Below are positions 1 to 10,842 of a stretch of DNA of 64,000 nucleotides, piece after piece. The notes below the pieces were generated by a model. The model saw only the letters and a program-made list of their open reading frames with translations. It did no database searches and was not told the origin of the DNA. Each line of letters begins with the position of its first letter. The first letter of the stretch is position 1. Source of the stretch: Adiantum capillus-veneris (taxonomy: Eukaryota; Streptophyta; Polypodiopsida; Polypodiales; Pteridaceae). The stretch lies in assembly GCA_014529385.2 (NCBI GenBank), contig CM043947.1, positions 132,211,391 to 132,275,390 on the forward strand. Direction: 5' to 3'. Made by a program: the position numbers and the translations under genes.

Positions 1-1639
1 ATGGCAGCCATCCAATTTTCTGAATTTTGTGCTTCATCAAAAGTCAGAGGCTCCTCAACATCATGTAAGCTAGACACAGCCAAAGCATAACAATCTGATG
101 CATAAGATGCATGACAAGAGCTTGAACGAGTACGACTAGACAAAGGTGCATCCAATTTATTGTCACGCAAAGTGTGCACCAGCCATTTTGGCATACCTCT
201 AGCCTGCTCATTTTCAGCCCTTTCCTCATCAAGTACATCATGTACATCTGCATCAGTAATAGGCTGATCTGTAACATTTTCAGAAACCCCCATAGACTGT
301 ACATTTGCCTCATTGGAATTTACATTCGTAATTCCACCATTGAAAAGAGGCAACAAAGTGTCATAAATGTCCTGTGAGCTTACATTATTGTCTCTAGTAT
401 ATGACAGCAAGGGCTCAACAGAATCTTCCACAAACACTACATCGCGAGAAACCAGAATACGTTTTGTTTGCGGATGATACAACCTGTAACCTTTGCTTTC
501 AGCACTATAACCAACAAAAATAGAATTGACAGCCTTATTTTCCAATTTTCTGCGCTGCACTTGTGGCACCAAAGCATATGCCAAACAACCAAAAACACGC
601 ATGTGCTCAATAGAAGGCTTTCTATCATGCCATGCTTCATATGGAGTTATAGACTGCAAAGCTTTCGTAGGACACCTGTTAAGTATATAAGTGGTACACA
701 TGATGGCCTCAAGCCAAAAAGAATGCGGTAAAGCTTGACTTTTGACCATACATCGTGCCATTTCCGTCAGTGACCTGTTTTTCCTCTCAACAACACCATT
801 TTGCTGAGGCGTATAACGCACTGTACATTGGTGTTTTATCCCACGACTAGCTAGAAATGCATTAAATTCATGAGACATATACTCCCCCCAATGATCGGAA
901 CGGAGGTTGCCCATAGTACATTTCGAGACATTTTCAGCCATAGCCAGAAATTGTTTGAAATTGCTTCGCTTTAAGAGGAAATACCCATGCATGCCTGAAG
1001 TAATCATCAATGAAAGTCACGAAGTACAAGTAATTGCCCAAGGACGGAGTTTGCATGGGCCCACAAACATCACTATGCACAAGCTGCAACCTACATGTGG
1101 CCGAACTGAACCATCCTTTGGTAATTTAGAACGCTGCATCTTACCCAAAATACAGCCTTCACAAACATGTTTGACAGGTGCTTCAAGAGGTGGCAAAGAA
1201 GCAACCATATCATATTTCTGCAAACACAGCAAACTGACAAATTTCAGATGACCAAAACGTGCATGCCAAAGTTTTGCATCTAAAATAGCCCTTGAATCTA
1301 CAACAGCATTTGCAAAGTTTTGTCCACACTTGTCATACAAAGTGAGCTTATATAGCCTACGGCACAAAAGGCCAGATGCAACAATTTCATCACCAAAACT
1401 GAGATCATGAACTGTACATCTGTCATCCACAAATTTGACTACAAGTCCAAGTCTAGCAAGTGCGGATACAGACAAGAGATTCTTCTTGATCCCAGGTACA
1501 TAAAGTGCATCAACAAGTGTGAAGGAACTGCCATTAGCAGCAGTGAGCACAATCTTTCCAACTCCCTGAACTGGATAAGAGGCATTGTTGGCACAAAGTG
1601 ACTGAATTCCCATGAGGGACAGACTCGAGAGAGATAAAC
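1..1639 (-). pseudogene. Integrase region of copia copy 1, to RT linker
   Basis: Minus-strand translation shows the pre-integrase zinc region (LWHARFGHLKFVSLL, then CEGCILGKMQRSKLP) at about 1130-1300. It continues through the integrase core to the variable linker. The latter includes HDRKPSIEHMRVF near 600-640 and RILVSRDVVFVEDSVEP near 415-460. Frames change near 1100 and elsewhere. The segment at 1-60 corresponds to the start of the RT palm upstream region seen complete in copy 3 (about 42630). The gene continues beyond the left edge. Confidence 0.8.
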
Positions 1640-2786
1640 AATTCACGATGTGAGGTAATGTGCTTTGTAGCACCACTGTCGAAATACCACACATGTGAAT
1701 CTGCAACAACTAACAAGCATGCATCATGGACAACAGGATTGTAAGTGCACTCTGCGCTAAAAGCCCATTCTGCATCAACATGAGCAACACAGTCTCCTTT
1801 CACAGAAGAGTCAAAAATGGCTGCATTTGTAGTGGAACCAGCATTTGCAGTGGAACCACCCTCTTTCTTCTTAGCCTCTTTGGCCTTCAACTTAGGACAG
1901 GACTTGATCAAGTGATCATTGGCTTTACAATAATGGCAACGCATCTTCTTTTTGCCGTTATCACCAGAATTCCCAGACGAAGTACTGCGAGCGGGAGCAT
2001 TAGGAACAGAATTTTTGCCACTCGTAGCAGAACTATAAGAAGTGTCTGCTTTACTGTTTCCACCCTTTCTTTGAGAAGCAATAAAAGCCTGTTCAACTGC
2101 ACGCTGCCTAGTCCTGTTTTTTCTAGAAAGTGACTCTTGCAACAGCAATGTGCATAATGCATCAAACTTGACAACTTCATGATTTCCTTGGGTCATTAGT
2201 ATCCAAGTACTAGCAAAAGTCTGGTAGGAATCTGGTAAGGCATCAAGAATAGTCTGCACAAGGGAACTGTCTGAAATGACTTCACCTGCAGAAATAAGCT
2301 GCTTATTGATATCCTTACACTAGCAAGGAAAGTGTCCATATCATCTTCCTCATGCATAATCTTCGACTCCAGCTATTTACGCAGCAAAGCAATTTTAGCC
2401 TCATTGCGGCTTGCATAAAGACCTGCTAGAATATCCCAAGCCTGTTTTGCAGATTTTGTTGTTTAGATGTGAGAAACAATGGTGCGCTTCACAGACAACG
2501 CCATCAATGCATGAGCCTGCGCATCCTTAACATCCCAACAAGCTTGTTCTGCCATAGGCAAAACAACTGTGACAGCTGCAATCCTTGCAACAAGACCTGC
2601 AAGATCCTCAACATCGCCTACATCCTCAGAACCAGGACGTACATCAATGCCCTGCACAATGTTCCGGACACCCTTTGACACAAGAACATGTTGCATCATA
2701 TAAGCCCACATAGGGTACTTGTCCCCCTCCAACCTGTCCTCAGCAGCAAACATATTGAACACATCTGTGTTGTTATTGTCAGCCAT
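1640..2786 (-). pseudogene. Gag and protease region of copia copy 1
   Basis: Gag starts at the ATG at 2786 (MADNNNTDVFNMF...), the start conserved in copy 2. The N-terminal part resembles the copia gag N-terminal domain (WAYMMQHVLVSKGV). A zinc knuckle CHYCKANDHLIKSC (C-x2-C-x4-H-x4-C) followed by a Lys-rich stretch lies near 1870-1945. The protease active-site motif VWYFDSGATKHIT lies near 1660-1710. The frame is broken between about 2460 and 2260 and again near 1600. Gag packages the RNA and the protease matures the polyprotein; here both are decayed. Family assignment is firm, function is lost. Confidence 0.85.
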
Positions 2787-3056
2787 GGTAAATGTTGCAC
2801 CTGATGTGAAAATTGCCCGAAAATAGGAGAAACGGAGCGAGAACAACCTGTGCTATATAGCACAAACCGTAGAAGACTATAAGGCACCTGTTATGCAGAA
2901 AACGACACTGAGAGAAATTATGCACAAAATGACGAAATAGCCTGTGCAGTACTGTCTGTAGTGGAAACGGAGGCCGAAATGAGCTCACTGAAATCGGAGA
3001 AAGTGACTAGGCGTGTGCTGGAGCTGTTGGCGACTAAGCCCGGGAGGACGTGACCT

Positions 3057-3068
3057 GCTTTGATACCA
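3057..3068 (-). other. Primer binding site, one mismatch
   Basis: Minus-strand sequence TGGTATCAAAGC lies two bases inside the LTR. The other copies have the canonical initiator-tRNA-Met complement TGGTATCAGAGC, so this copy has one G-to-A change. Confidence 0.8.
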
Positions 3069-3070
3069 AT

Positions 3071-3297
3071 TGTTGGAATTAGGGTTGCAGAGAGACACAC
3101 ACAGCTTGGAGAAGACGAAGGAAGCTCAAGGCACACTATAGAGAGTGTGTTACTTAGTGTGCAACGGAAAGATAGATAGCCCTAGAGTGATGGGCGTATA
3201 TACAATGCACTGGGGAAAAAACCTCCTAAAGAGGTAAAAAATTCCCCGGCGGTCCTAGTTTGTTCACACACATCACTACCACATGTATATGGTAACA
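3071..3297 (-). repeat. 5' LTR of copia family A copy 1
   Basis: On the plus strand the block begins TGTTGGAATTAGGG and ends ATATGGTAACA, that is TG...CA ends, about 227 bp. The same block borders copies 2 and 3. It is immediately followed (minus sense) by the primer binding site. A short LTR of this size is normal for copia elements. Confidence 0.9.
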
Positions 3298-3329
3298 ACT
3301 ACACTCAAGAACAAGGTAGGTTGAGGCAT

Positions 3330-3566
3330 TGCAGTGAGGTTAGGGGAAGAGAGAGGAAAAGGTAGGGCCTAGGCTAGGGAGGGTAGGGGCAAGAGCAAGG
3401 GAAAAGGGGTGGATAGGGGGTGAGGGTAGGAGCGAGTAGGGAGAGGGTAGAAGCAAGAAGGAAGTGGGTAGGGGCGAGGGAGAGAGAGGGGGTGGGTAGG
3501 GGCGAGTAGCGGGTAGATAGGGGCAAGTAGGGGGTGCGTAGGGGAGAGTTGGGGGGGGGGGGGGGT
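3330..3566. repeat. G-rich minisatellite and G15 run
   Basis: Irregular tandem units of the type GGGTAGGGGCGAGTAG, one strand nearly pure purine, ending in a run of 15 G at 3551-3565. In the minus gypsy frame it encodes PLLAPTHPL-like repeats. It could form quadruplex or triplex structures. Confidence 0.8.
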
Positions 3567-6270
3567 GAACTCAAGTAGAGGAGATCTGTTTCCGCTACTA
3601 TGAGTCTTCATAGGCTCACCCAATCCAAAGGCTTCTATCAAGGGTGCATGGTGAGTCGGTGTTATGACCTCCACGCTCTGAGCTGACTCAGGAATCTCAC
3701 TGGGTTTAGTTACCGTGGAAACATTGACAGAGGGTGTACCCGCTGGCAAAGATTGAATAGAGACACCATAACAAGGCATAGATTTGGTAGCGTCCAACAA
3801 CTCCAGTAGATCTTCGTCTGAATCGTCAAGTGGAGTAGGCTGTTCCAATTCAAGGCTGGTGTCTAGGGACAAAGAACTATGTTGTACGACGGGATCCATG
3901 TCTCCTTCTAGGTGAATGGGTTGCATTGGGGAGCCTAGAGTATGTATTCACATCACGTCGTTTTCCAAATCATGAAGTGCTTTCGTGTGTCGCAGCCATG
4001 ATCTATTGATGAGCAAGGAAAATCCGCCCTCAACCTGGATAAGATGAACCACAACAAAATCCAAGTTAAAGGTAAAGTCTTGTACATGCAGAGACACTTC
4101 GTCCACTATGCTCACTGGGAAGACTGTCCGTTGGTTGGCCAATGTGATTGTGAAGGGAGCATTGCGAGTTGCTGTAGACCTTGAGCTAACATAGTGAACT
4201 CGGGCATCAGGTTGATGCCAAATCCACCATCCACTATCACTCCTGAGACTTTCCGAGCCAAGATGGACACAGTGAGACGAGGGCTTCTATAATCAGTGAG
4301 GGGAGCAGCGAGATGGGATATCATATAGGACTTTGATGGTCGCATTGGGAGGTGCCCGCCACTAGGAGTTGCTCCGAGGTAAAGTGATTGAATAACAGCA
4401 AGGGTGTCACTTCTAAAACTCGCATCTAGCCGCAGCATGTCGTAGAGGGACACTTGTTGGAAGGTGTTCTTCAAGATTATCTCTGCTGTAAGCTTTTCTT
4501 TTTCTACTGATGGTTTCTCTGATACTTTTATCTTTTGTACATTGGAAACTGCTTCCAAGAAGGCTTCATTAATATCGGAGAGCAAAGACTTGGATTCTTG
4601 CTTGTCATTGGGTGATGGCTTGTCAACAGCTGAAGGCAGGGTATCCATTGTTGTGAGAATTTGTGGGGGAGTTGAACGTGTTGGAATGCTAAGACCGAGA
4701 GCGGCTCTCTGGGCCCGACGCCGGTTGGATCCTCTACCAACTGTAGCTTATCTTGAGAGGTAACCACATGGGCAGAAGGGAGCGGCTGAGGAATGGTACT
4801 AACGGCTATCAAATTGAGCCATGGATGCACGAAGTTTAGGGAAATCCTTACTGCAATGATCCTTCGTTTTGGGGCAATGATGGCAGGGAGGGGACCCTTC
4901 TGGGAGGGGGCATTTGCTTTGGTAATGACCATATTCCCTGCATCTATAGCACAAAATGGGCCGATTCAATTGGCGAGTCCAAGGGCGAGGTGGTCCTTGC
5001 TCCTGGTGCATGGAGTTGGAGGGGGAGGCATAGAAGCTTTGAGGGGATGAGGGAGCATGGGCATGATAAAAGCTTTGAGATGGAAAAGGACTTTGCATAC
5101 CTCCGATGCATACCTTGCATAAGAGGGGCTGTCAACAAAGGTGGCATGTGGTTTAGATGGCCATAGGGGGAAACTATGTTGTATGGAGGTGCTAGCCCTT
5201 GTTGAAGAGTAGGACCAAGACTTTGCCTTATTTATCCCGATCCTTTGAGGTAGTAGCAATCCTTGTCCTCATGTATGGAGTTCTCATAGAAGTGGCAATA
5301 AGCTCGAAGAGGGCATTCTTGTGGAGGGTTCCCTAGCGAACGGCATGAGGTACACCAAACCAGAGCCTTAGACTCTTGCTGAGTCCTTAGCTCCTCTAGC
5401 TCGTGCTAATTTGGTGCAGGACCTCTTGATGAGGCGGCTTTCTTCTTGGAGAAAAAATGATCTCTCCTCTTGAAGAGCTCGTTGTAACTTCAAGGCTTCG
5501 AGCTCCCAGCATAAAGAAGTTAAAGGATCATATGGACTTTCCAAAAGTACAGAGGGAGTCTCGACTTGAGAAGAGTCTGTAAACAACTTCCTTGCCCCCT
5601 CTATCCTAGTAGCAGAAGCAACAAACTCCTCCAGGTTGGCGTCAGGTCAGAGATTCTCTTTTAAGTTTTTGTTGAGAAGTCTTTGGAAGAGCCTTCTCTA
5701 CCCATTTCTTAACCATAAACTCACCTGGTTGTTGAGGAAGCTTGGCGACCAGAGACTTTGTTCTGTCATGAGTTCTGCAAAAGTTTCTTTGGGCTAAAGC
5801 ATTAGGTTGGCCAACTCTTCTAGAACCGTTGCTTGGAAGTCCCCTAGCCTGAAAGCTTCACAGAAGTGTTGCCTCAATGTGGCCCAAGTGGCAAAGTGAT
5901 TTCAGCAAATTGACTGTACCACTTGTCTGCTAAGACATCTAAGGTAGATGGAAAGAGTACTAAGTAGGCATCTTTACGATTGAGACCACGACCTCTGCAG
6001 AGAGAAACAAACCTCCGGGCATGGTCGTCGGCTTCCTCTATGGAGAAACCCTGGAAAGTCGAAAACTTAATATTCACCTTAGCTAGAACGCTTGTGAGCT
6101 CCTCCATGGTCGTCTGCGCAACAACTTGTTGCACTGGAGCTTGTTGTAACACAGGGGATGATAAGTTTATTGATGGGGGTGACTGGAAACATGTAGAACT
6201 GGTTGATGGAATGCAGGTAGCTGCATGGGATGGTAGGGGTAATGGGGCGGTAGACTTCTACCTGGCATGA
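3369..6270 (-). pseudogene. Gypsy gag and aspartic protease, frameshifted
   Basis: In order on the minus strand: a retrotransposon gag domain at about 6150-5690 (FQGFSIEEADDHARRFVSLC, then LFPSTLDVLADKWYSQF), the usual gypsy capsid pattern; a disrupted middle; a zinc knuckle CYRCREYGHYQSKC near 5000-4940 with a second degenerate CHHC motif after it; a protease core GVIVDGGFGINLMPEF near 4250-4200, where gypsy enzymes often have D-G-G-S-G; then LLINRSWLRHTKALHDLEND near 4030-3950. The last part is a repetitive Pro/Leu-rich tail encoded by the GGGTAGGGG-like tract. Several frameshifts and stops make it a pseudogene. Confidence 0.75.
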
Positions 6271-6738
6271 AGGGTTGACACTTCCTGTGGTAGTACTTCA
6301 GAGGATTGAGTAGTGGGATTTGTCTCTCTTTTGACTACCTTGTATGTGTCATGCAGTGACCAAAAGCCCACCCAAGCTTTGGGGATGAAGACCTTATAAC
6401 TTGTTGAATGCTGGTCCAATCGCCACTAGACCAAGGCGAGTGAATGGACCACTTAGCTGGACTTGGACGAGAGAGACTAGACCAAGGCGAGTGACTGGAC
6501 CACTTGGCTAGACCTGGACGAGGACTAGTCCGCGTCGAGAGAATACTGGACGAGGACGAGAGACTAGTCAAGCAAGTCTAAACGAGCAGGTTGAAAACTA
6601 AGCAGGTCGAGGGAAAACTAGACGAGACCAAGCTGAGGCATACCTAGACCTATATAAACAAACCGAGTGATACAAGGAGTTGAACCCGATTAGCTCCTCG
6701 ACTTGACTTCGACTTCAAGGGAGTGAGACTTCAGTTGA

Positions 6739-6757
6739 GGTCCCACCGAGCGTGCCA
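6739..6757 (-). other. Primer binding site, gypsy type
   Basis: Minus-strand TGGCACGCTCGGTGGGACC, complementary to the 3' end of a tRNA ending ...GTGCCA. Sites of this form (TGGCACGCY-GGTGGGACC) are common in plant Tat/Ogre-like gypsy elements. It sits directly inside the LTR end. Confidence 0.7.
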
Positions 6758-6761
6758 AAAA

Positions 6762-7354
6762 TGAGAGAACCTGTAGCGAGGAAAAGGTGTCGTGCTCTCT
6801 AGAGTGGGTGCTCCTCAGTGCAGTATGCATGAAACCTCACTTGAACAGAAGAAACATCACATAGGAACATGACTGTTCAAGACATGATACAACTCAAAAC
6901 ACACCTGCAAAATCAACTCAATGGAACTCGACAAGCTCAAAGAACCGTACAACTCTGGCTGGCAGCACACACAGCTCCAAGCTCAGGACTCAAGGTACAA
7001 TGGGGTGTCGAGGCTTCAATGGGCAGGGAGAGTGCCAGTTGTTTGCAGAACTCTAGACTCGGGACTCAAGACTAGATGCTAAACCATACGACGTGGATAA
7101 TTATGCATAGCCACGATCGGAGCCAACCACTCATATGTACCTCCTAAGAGCCACCAACAGCTGATAGATATCATAGTCCAGCTAAGCCTATCTCGTAACT
7201 GAGGTGGTGTTGATCTGGCCATGGTGTTCATTGAACCATCATTCATAACACTTTCCACGTGTCACTACCTAGGCGAGAGTCTGCTCAGTGTGAACTCAAG
7301 CCCAACTGCAACTAACTGTCTGTCTAGTGCCTGTGACACCGTAGCCCTGCTACA
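6762..7354 (-). repeat. 5' LTR of the minus gypsy element
   Basis: On the minus strand the block starts TGTAGCAGGGCTACGGTGTC, a typical gypsy LTR start, and ends ...GCTACAGGTTCTCTCA. Five bases later the PBS begins. TG...CA ends give about 593 bp. The second LTR is not in the window, so the outer boundary is inferred from the TG/CA ends alone. Confidence 0.6.
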
Positions 7355-7439
7355 ATATTAAACTCTTGTTTGCGAAGAGTTCCTTTTGAATGCAAATTTC
7401 GAATAACCAAGATAGCTTGCATCATATCTGAAGGGTTAT

Positions 7440-8440
7440 TTCGAGGATACATCTTCATGCTTTCTGAAGTGTCGATTGGAGTCCAACTTCAAACTTTCGC
7501 ATCTTCTCTTCACCGGAGACTTTCATAAATGGAGTGACCTTAAGAAGGGTCTCCTAGAACTTGTGAACGCATGCAGAAACCACTTAATGCTCTTTTTGGG
7601 AGAGCCAATTCCATTCTTTCTTTACATCTGTTTCAAAATCATGAGGAAGTCAGCATAGAAATGCTTCTTGAACTCTTTTCCGTCTTTGGGTTTGCACCCT
7701 TCTAGAATTGTTGTAAGCCACCAATTGCTAGCCATATCGTTAGGATACATGCTAACATGGCGCAATTTGGATCGTTCTGAGAAGTTGCCTTTTGCAAATG
7801 CTACTTTGAATTTTACATATGAAAGTAAGTGCCTTGGTGACAATCCTATTGTAGTGTTCAAATTTGACATCCTTATCTCCAGCTTCAAAAGCCTTCTTCT
7901 TGTGACGCCGAGACCGTTTCTTGGAGATAGCTTTGGAATCTTTTTGCACAGGGATTCTATGTCGATTCTTCCTTTGATCCCGGTCTTGTTCTCCAGGTTC
8001 CCTTGGCTAATCAACGGGCTCATCTGGATCCGATTGCAAATGTTTTTTATGAACTATGTTGTCCAAGCTCTTCGTAAAAGAGTAGTTTGAAGGGTAACTG
8101 GGCGAGAAGGACAAATCTTCTTCATGGTGATGGGAAGTTCTCACTCTAGGATCTCTTTGGGCTGTGCTAGAGCCCCAAATTCAAGGTTGTCTCTGAGGTG
8201 GCTCCTCCACCATTTTTGCTTGTCCTCTTTCAAGGGTCTTAAGCACCTTTTACACTTCTTGGCTGAGCGAGAGTCACTTGTAATTTTGCAATCTTTTGTT
8301 TGAGCCACTCGAGCTCTTTTGTTTGTCCTGCCATAAATGGGTATGTTTCTTCCAAGAATCTCTCTCCTTATTAAATAGAAATTGAAAGAACCTTTCTTTG
8401 TTACCATTGTCATAGAAATAGAGGCGTCCACTTAATTATT
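7440..8440 (-). pseudogene. Gag-like retroelement remnant
   Basis: The clearest part is a minus-strand frame at 8023-7622. It contains KVAFAKGNFSERSKLRHVSM, then MASNWWLTTILEGC and EFKKHFYADFL. This spacing of a helical segment, a WW-type motif and a basic E-F helix resembles the capsid domain of gypsy-type gag proteins. The frame at 8431-8141 starts upstream of it and has a short Cys-rich basic segment. No protease or polymerase motif follows. It may be the gag end of another gypsy element or a continuation of the neighbour broken by its LTR. Family membership is an inference from pattern only. Confidence 0.4.
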
Positions 8441-8864
8441 TTTGAGGAATATTAAATCAAGTCACATAGAGATCCACATGAGCTAATATTTAGAAAACCA
8501 TGCACAGAGAAAACATGACACTAGGGACTGGAGACAAAAAAGAACCTTTTCAATGAAACAAGGGACAAAGTTACATAGAAAAATAGATTGATGTTAACAA
8601 AAATATGAAAAGGCTACCACCAACTCATTCAATCATGCAGTAGCGGTCTTTGAAAAGGTCATCTTTTTATTCAATGCAAGTGTCTTTTTCACGAGGTAGG
8701 TGTCGCTCGTCTAAGATGGCTTTCATCATTAATAAAATAAAAAGATTACGTAAAATTATCAATTAGTGACGGAATTTGAAGCTTTTGACACTATCATTGT
8801 GTCCAACATGCCTGAAAACTTCAAAAATGAAACTTAAAAAGTGGTTGTCTACTTGCTTCGTTCC

Positions 8865-8865
<1 letters not shown>

Positions 8866-8911
<46 letters not shown>
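8866..8911. repeat. (CA)n microsatellite
   Basis: An uninterrupted run of about 22 CA dinucleotides, followed directly by the 54-bp tandem duplication. Confidence 0.97.
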
Positions 8912-9012
8912 GGCCAAAAACCCTTGAAAAGGGAGAATGGCCCCCTCTGTGTCATTCAACGAGAAGGCCAAAAACCCTCGAAAAGGGAGAATGGCCCCCT
9001 CTGTGTCATTCG
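8911..9012. repeat. 54-bp tandem duplication beside the CA run
   Basis: The unit starting AGGCCAAAAACCC occurs at 8911 and again at 8965, with two mismatches over about 48 bp of the second copy. Each unit contains GGGAGAATGGCCCCCTCTG. No coding role is seen. Confidence 0.9.
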
Positions 9013-10547
9013 ACAAAAATCCCTTTTTGGGGGTTTTTTGACCTTTTCTTCCTCTTCGAGTGTCAAGATGAGGTAGATAGACAGTGTGGTAATATTTCTT
9101 TGGATGTTCCAGAGGCAATGTTGGTGTCAAAAGCTTTAGATTTTGCCATTAAAGTTTGTTTTATAAAATTCTTTTTATTTTATGAATGACGAAGCCATAT
9201 TAAATAAGTGACACTTACCTCATAAAAAAGAAACTTGCATTGAATGAAAAGGTGATCGTTTTAAAAAGTACAAAAAGTTAGGTTCACTTTTCAAAATGTT
9301 TAGTTGTCCTTTTGGACGTACTCAGTAAGCGTAATGCATTTTATTTTATTTTTTCTCTAGAGAGCAATAGAATTTCTTACAAGGTCGTCTCAATTAAGAC
9401 CTCCAAAATAGCATAATGAGGTTCACAAAAACAACTTACTAGAACTTTTTTGATGATAGCATTGTAAATAAAGTACATAACAAAAAATACCAAAATCATA
9501 TGTTCTATTGTTATAAAGGGCAATATTGATCAGTACGGACACCAGGTAATGAAAGAGGAAGAAAGCTAGAGATTGTAGGCCATGGTTTAAAAATGGTCTA
9601 GACATATGGCTTTGTATAGAACTTCTTTGTTCTTGTTGCCATAGGCGGCGAGAGTCCCATTCATGCACTTGGTGGCTTCGTATTATCTATGATCTCGGAC
9701 GCACTTACTACAACTTAGATAGGTGTCCTTGTGTTTATTCTACCCTAGGAGATTCACTCTATACAAAATAAGGAATGTTGTCTATGAGAAGACAATTTGA
9801 GAAAAAATCCTATTTATTCTTTATATAAGCTAAATATGACTTCCTTCGACACTTCTATGATTTTCAATTTTAAAAAATATTATGTCGCTGCTCACTTATT
9901 ATATAAGACCTAGAGACAAGTAATTATACTACGAACATTAAGAAGTGAAGGGAGTTTAGGAGGGCCTCTTTATTGGGCAGTTTAAGAAAATGCTTAAAGT
10001 TTAAGCCAAGTTTGACAAAGCTTCAAAGCCTAAAAGAGAGGGCAAAAAAGCTTATGCTAGGATTTTTAAAAATATATTTTTATATTATATATTTTAAAAT
10101 AGACTTTTTTAACCCAAAATAGAGGTAGGTAATTGAATTTTATAACGTCTTTTTCCCACTCCTCTCCTCTCTCTCTAACACATAAAACACTCTCTCTCAC
10201 TTAGTTCTTATTAAAGGAAGCATTTTTCAGCTCTTCCTTTGTCAGAAAAGCACATTTTCAATATTCTCTGTCTGCATTCTCTTTCTCTAAAAAACGTGAG
10301 TCAACTCTCTCTCTTTCCCTCCCTTCTCTCTCTTATCAATTCTACCACTCAATCACAGTGAGGATATTCTATGCTACCTACTTCTGACAGAAAGTGTAGA
10401 TCCTCCAAGGTTGCAGATCTACTCTCTCACACATGCTTCTCCCACACTAGCTCCAGGTGAGAGCAGTGGGAAACTCCATTATCTCTGTGTGCAGCAATAT
10501 TTCTCTCTCTAAAGCTCTTATTATATATAATCGGAATTCATGAGAGA
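9013..10547. other. No gene recognised; AT-rich then pyrimidine-rich DNA
   Basis: No protein motif, RNA gene or LTR was recognised on either strand. The last 400 bases (about 10140-10530) are rich in CTCTCT and contain CTCTCTCTAACAC, a composition like plant promoter or 5' UTR/LTR DNA, but no TG/CA boundary pair was found. Confidence 0.5.
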
Positions 10548-10765
10548 TTGAGTTGCACTCCTTCACACACACAGCTTGGAGAAGACGAAGAAAGCTCACG
10601 GCACACAACAAAGAGTGTACTACTTAGTGCAATGGAATGATCGATAGTCCTAGAATGAATGGACGTATATACAATGCACAGGGAGAAAAACCTCCTAGTG
10701 AGGGAAAAAATGTCCCGGTGGTCCTAAGCGTGCACACGCATCACTACCACATATATATAATAACA
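10548..10765 (-). repeat. 3' LTR of copia family A copy 2, degenerate end
   Basis: Matches the family LTR from CACACACAGCTTGGAGAAG (10563 on) to ATAATAACA. The first 15-20 bases (expected TGTTGGAATTAGGGTTGC) are scrambled, so the left boundary is approximate. Confidence 0.8.
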
Positions 10766-10842
10766 TATCCCCCCTTGAGTGATGCGGTGAACGAGAGCTG
10801 ACACATAAGAGTAAAGAAAAGTGTCATGCCTTGAGGACATGA

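Larger units (their letters stand above)
1..3297 (-). mobile_element. Ty1/copia element, family A copy 1 (left part outside window)
   Basis: A minus-strand copia element that enters from the left edge. Reading from 3297 downward one meets a 5' LTR, a tRNA-Met-type primer binding site, gag with a CCHC knuckle, protease, and integrase. The window edge falls at the integrase/RT linker, so RT, RNase H and the 3' LTR lie outside. It is the same family as the copies at 10548-15609 and 40860-45059: LTR and coding sequences match base for base over long stretches. Several frames and stops interrupt it, so it is not autonomous. It abuts the gypsy gag-protease unit to the right, probably having inserted into it. 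Confidence 0.9.
3298..7354 (-). mobile_element. Ty3/gypsy gag-protease element (5' LTR present, 3' end missing)
   Basis: A minus-strand element reading from 7354 down: LTR (7354-6762), gypsy-type PBS (6757-6739), leader, gag with CCHC knuckles, aspartic protease with a DGG-G active site, and a proline-rich tail ending at 3369. No reverse transcriptase, RNase H or integrase motif was seen. The left end stops at copia copy 1, so pol and the 3' LTR could lie left of the window. Alternatively the element could be a gag-only non-autonomous type. The class assignment rests on gag, protease and PBS together. Confidence 0.75.
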
